A DNA stretch of 6,268 nt. Source: JBGLNJ01 sp964353405. Its GTDB lineage: Bacteria; Chloroflexota; Anaerolineae; Fen-1058. The stretch covers positions 1 to 6,268 of the forward strand of contig CAYGWJ010000001.1 of assembly GCA_964353405.1 (NCBI GenBank), read 5' to 3'. Positions 5,127 through 6,268 of this stretch are shown in pieces. The notes beneath the pieces are model-generated. The model saw nothing but the letters and a program-made list of their open reading frames with translations. It did no database searches and was not told the origin of the DNA. The translations under genes were made by a program, and so were the position numbers. Positions within the stretch are counted from its first letter, which is position 1. Every line of letters starts with the position of its first letter.

Positions 5127-6268
5127 CTAGAACAACCCCACGACCTTGCCGGTCTGGAGATCCAGATCCACATCATAGAACACCGGGCGAGTGGGCAGGC
5201 CGGGCATGGTGCGCATCGCGCCGCACAGCGGATACAGAAAGCCCGCGCCGACAGACGCGCGGATGTCGCGGACGGGCAAGCGCCAGCCGGTGGGCCGCCC
5301 CTTGATCGCCGGGTCGTGCGTGAGGCTCAAGTGAGTCTTGGCCATGTTGATGGGCAGCTTGTCAAAGCCCAGGCGAGTATACAACTCGATCTTGGCCTCG
5401 GCCTCCGGCATGTAATCCACGCCGTCCGCGCCGTAAATCCTGGTGGCGATGCACTCGATCTTTTGCTTGATGGACCAGTCGAGCGGGTAGAGGAACTCGA
5501 AATTGCTCGTCTTCTTGGACGCTTCAATCACCGCCTCGGCCAGCTCGATCGCGCCCTTGCCGCCGTGCATCCAGTGCGTGCACTTGAAAGCGCCTTCGGC
5601 TCCGGCTTCCAGCGCGATCTTTTGCACCAGCTTGATCTCTTCCGCCGTGTCGTACTTGAACGAGTTGACCGCGACGACAACCGGCACGCCGAACAGCCTG
5701 GCGTTTTCAATGTGCTTGGCCAGGTTCGCGCCGCCCTTTTCGAGCAACCCCAGGTTCTCTTCCGTGTACGCCACATCGAGCGGCTTGCCCGCCACAACAC
5801 GCGGCCCGCCGCCGTGCATCTTGAGCGCGCGGATCGTCGAGACGATGACGATGACGTTCGGAATCAGGCCCGAAGTGCGGCACTTGACGTCCAGGAATTT
5901 CTCCATGCCAATGTCCGCGCCAAAGCCCGACTCGGTGACGACGAACCCATCCTGGCCCACCAGCTTGAGCGCGATCTGGTCGGCGACGATAGAGCTGTTG
6001 CCGTGCGCGATATTGGCAAACGGCCCGGCGTGGCCGAACGAGGGAGTGACCTGGAGTGTCTGCATCTGCTTGGGCTTGATCGCGTCCATCAGCAAGACCG
6101 TCATCGCGCCCGCCGCGCCCAGGTCTTCGGCGGTGATAGCGTCGCCCCGAGTGCTGGTGCCGATGACGATGCGCCCCAATCGCTCGCGAATATCCTCGAT
6201 GCCCGTCGTCAGCGCCAGGATCGCCATCACCTCGCTGGCGACAGAGATGTCAAAACCGGTGGTGCGCT
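5127..6268 (-). CDS. fhs: Formate-tetrahydrofolate ligase (formyl-THF synthetase), C-terminal part, 5' end outside window
   Basis: This cytoplasmic enzyme uses ATP to join formate to tetrahydrofolate, giving 10-formyl-THF at the start of the methyl branch of the Wood-Ljungdahl pathway. The reading frame is open through the right edge. It begins inside the protein at RTTGFDISVASEVMAIL, so the in-frame GTG at 6230 is an internal valine and not a start. There are 379 visible codons, against about 555-560 residues for the family, so roughly the first third (with the P-loop-like nucleotide site) is missing. Family landmarks in order (visible-residue numbering) are HAGPFANIAHGNSS (79-92), ESGFGADIGMEKF (112-124), the signature VSTIRALKMHGG (142-153, bases 5808-5843), then IYGADGVDY, RPTGWRLPVRDIR and the typical end TMPGLPTRP...GKVVGLF before TAG. 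The next gene starts 80 nt downstream across a large palindrome. No frameshift or missing motif is seen. Confidence 0.97.
   Translation of the reverse strand, partial: RTTGFDISVASEVMAILALTTGIEDIRERLGRIVIGTSTRGDAITAEDLGAAGAMTVLLMDAIKPKQMQTLQVTPSFGHAGPFANIAHGNSSIVADQIALKLVGQDGFVVTESGFGADIGMEKFLDVKCRTSGLIPNVIVIVSTIRALKMHGGGPRVVAGKPLDVAYTEENLGLLEKGGANLAKHIENARLFGVPVVVAVNSFKYDTAEEIKLVQKIALEAGAEGAFKCTHWMHGGKGAIELAEAVIEASKKTSNFEFLYPLDWSIKQKIECIATRIYGADGVDYMPEAEAKIELYTRLGFDKLPINMAKTHLSLTHDPAIKGRPTGWRLPVRDIRASVGAGFLYPLCGAMRTMPGLPTRPVFYDVDLDLQTGKVVGLF

Noticed and set aside
6225..6230. GTG/ATG near the right edge as the start of the fhs gene
   Set aside because: The frame continues upstream through RTTGFDISVASE, which is conserved interior sequence of formyl-THF synthetase, so the gene is cut by the window edge.

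Overview
The window carries four genes, all read from the minus strand, and looks like the middle and end of a Wood-Ljungdahl (reductive acetyl-CoA) operon from an anaerobic bacterium. In transcription order they are: the C-terminal two thirds of formate-tetrahydrofolate ligase (fhs, cut by the right edge), a small protein resembling a heavy-metal-associated (HMA) domain but lacking the CxxC metal motif, the anaerobic Ni-Fe carbon monoxide dehydrogenase (cooS/acsA), and the bacterial-type acetyl-CoA synthase (acsB). The two large enzymes keep every metal-cluster ligand I could check, so they should be functional. A rho-independent terminator follows acsB. Subunits of the corrinoid protein (acsC, acsD), the methyltransferase acsE and the maturation ATPase cooC are not in the window.

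How the genes work together: Fhs activates formate onto tetrahydrofolate at the start of the methyl branch. CooS/AcsA interconverts CO2 and CO, and AcsB joins CO, a methyl group and CoA into acetyl-CoA. The same set can run in reverse to oxidise acetate. The HMA-like protein sits between the two halves, which suggests a role in metal supply, enzyme maturation or regulation, but nothing in its sequence proves this.

Layout, left to right: 1-64, possible minus-strand promoter leading out of the window, with a short match to the tmRNA 5' motif; 67-105, terminator; 118-187, degenerate TCATCCC/GGATGAA heptad repeats; 195-2480, acsB; 2481-2535, short gap with a hairpin; 2536-4536, cooS/acsA; 4537-4644, gap with five in-phase T[TC]ACGTN heptads; 4645-5046, HMA-like gene; 5047-5126, gap almost filled by a perfect 50-bp palindrome built from TCACGNA heptads; 5127-6268, fhs. 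Each of the three complete genes has a GGAG ribosome binding site 7 nt before its ATG.

Organism: GC-rich codon use, a bacterial AcsB with its N-terminal domain, this gene order and the heptad-rich gaps fit a member of the Chloroflexota (for example an uncultured Anaerolineae-like lineage). This is an inference; the window has no taxonomic marker. The least explained items are the CxxC-less HMA-like protein and the heptad/palindrome elements occupying all gaps longer than 60 nt.
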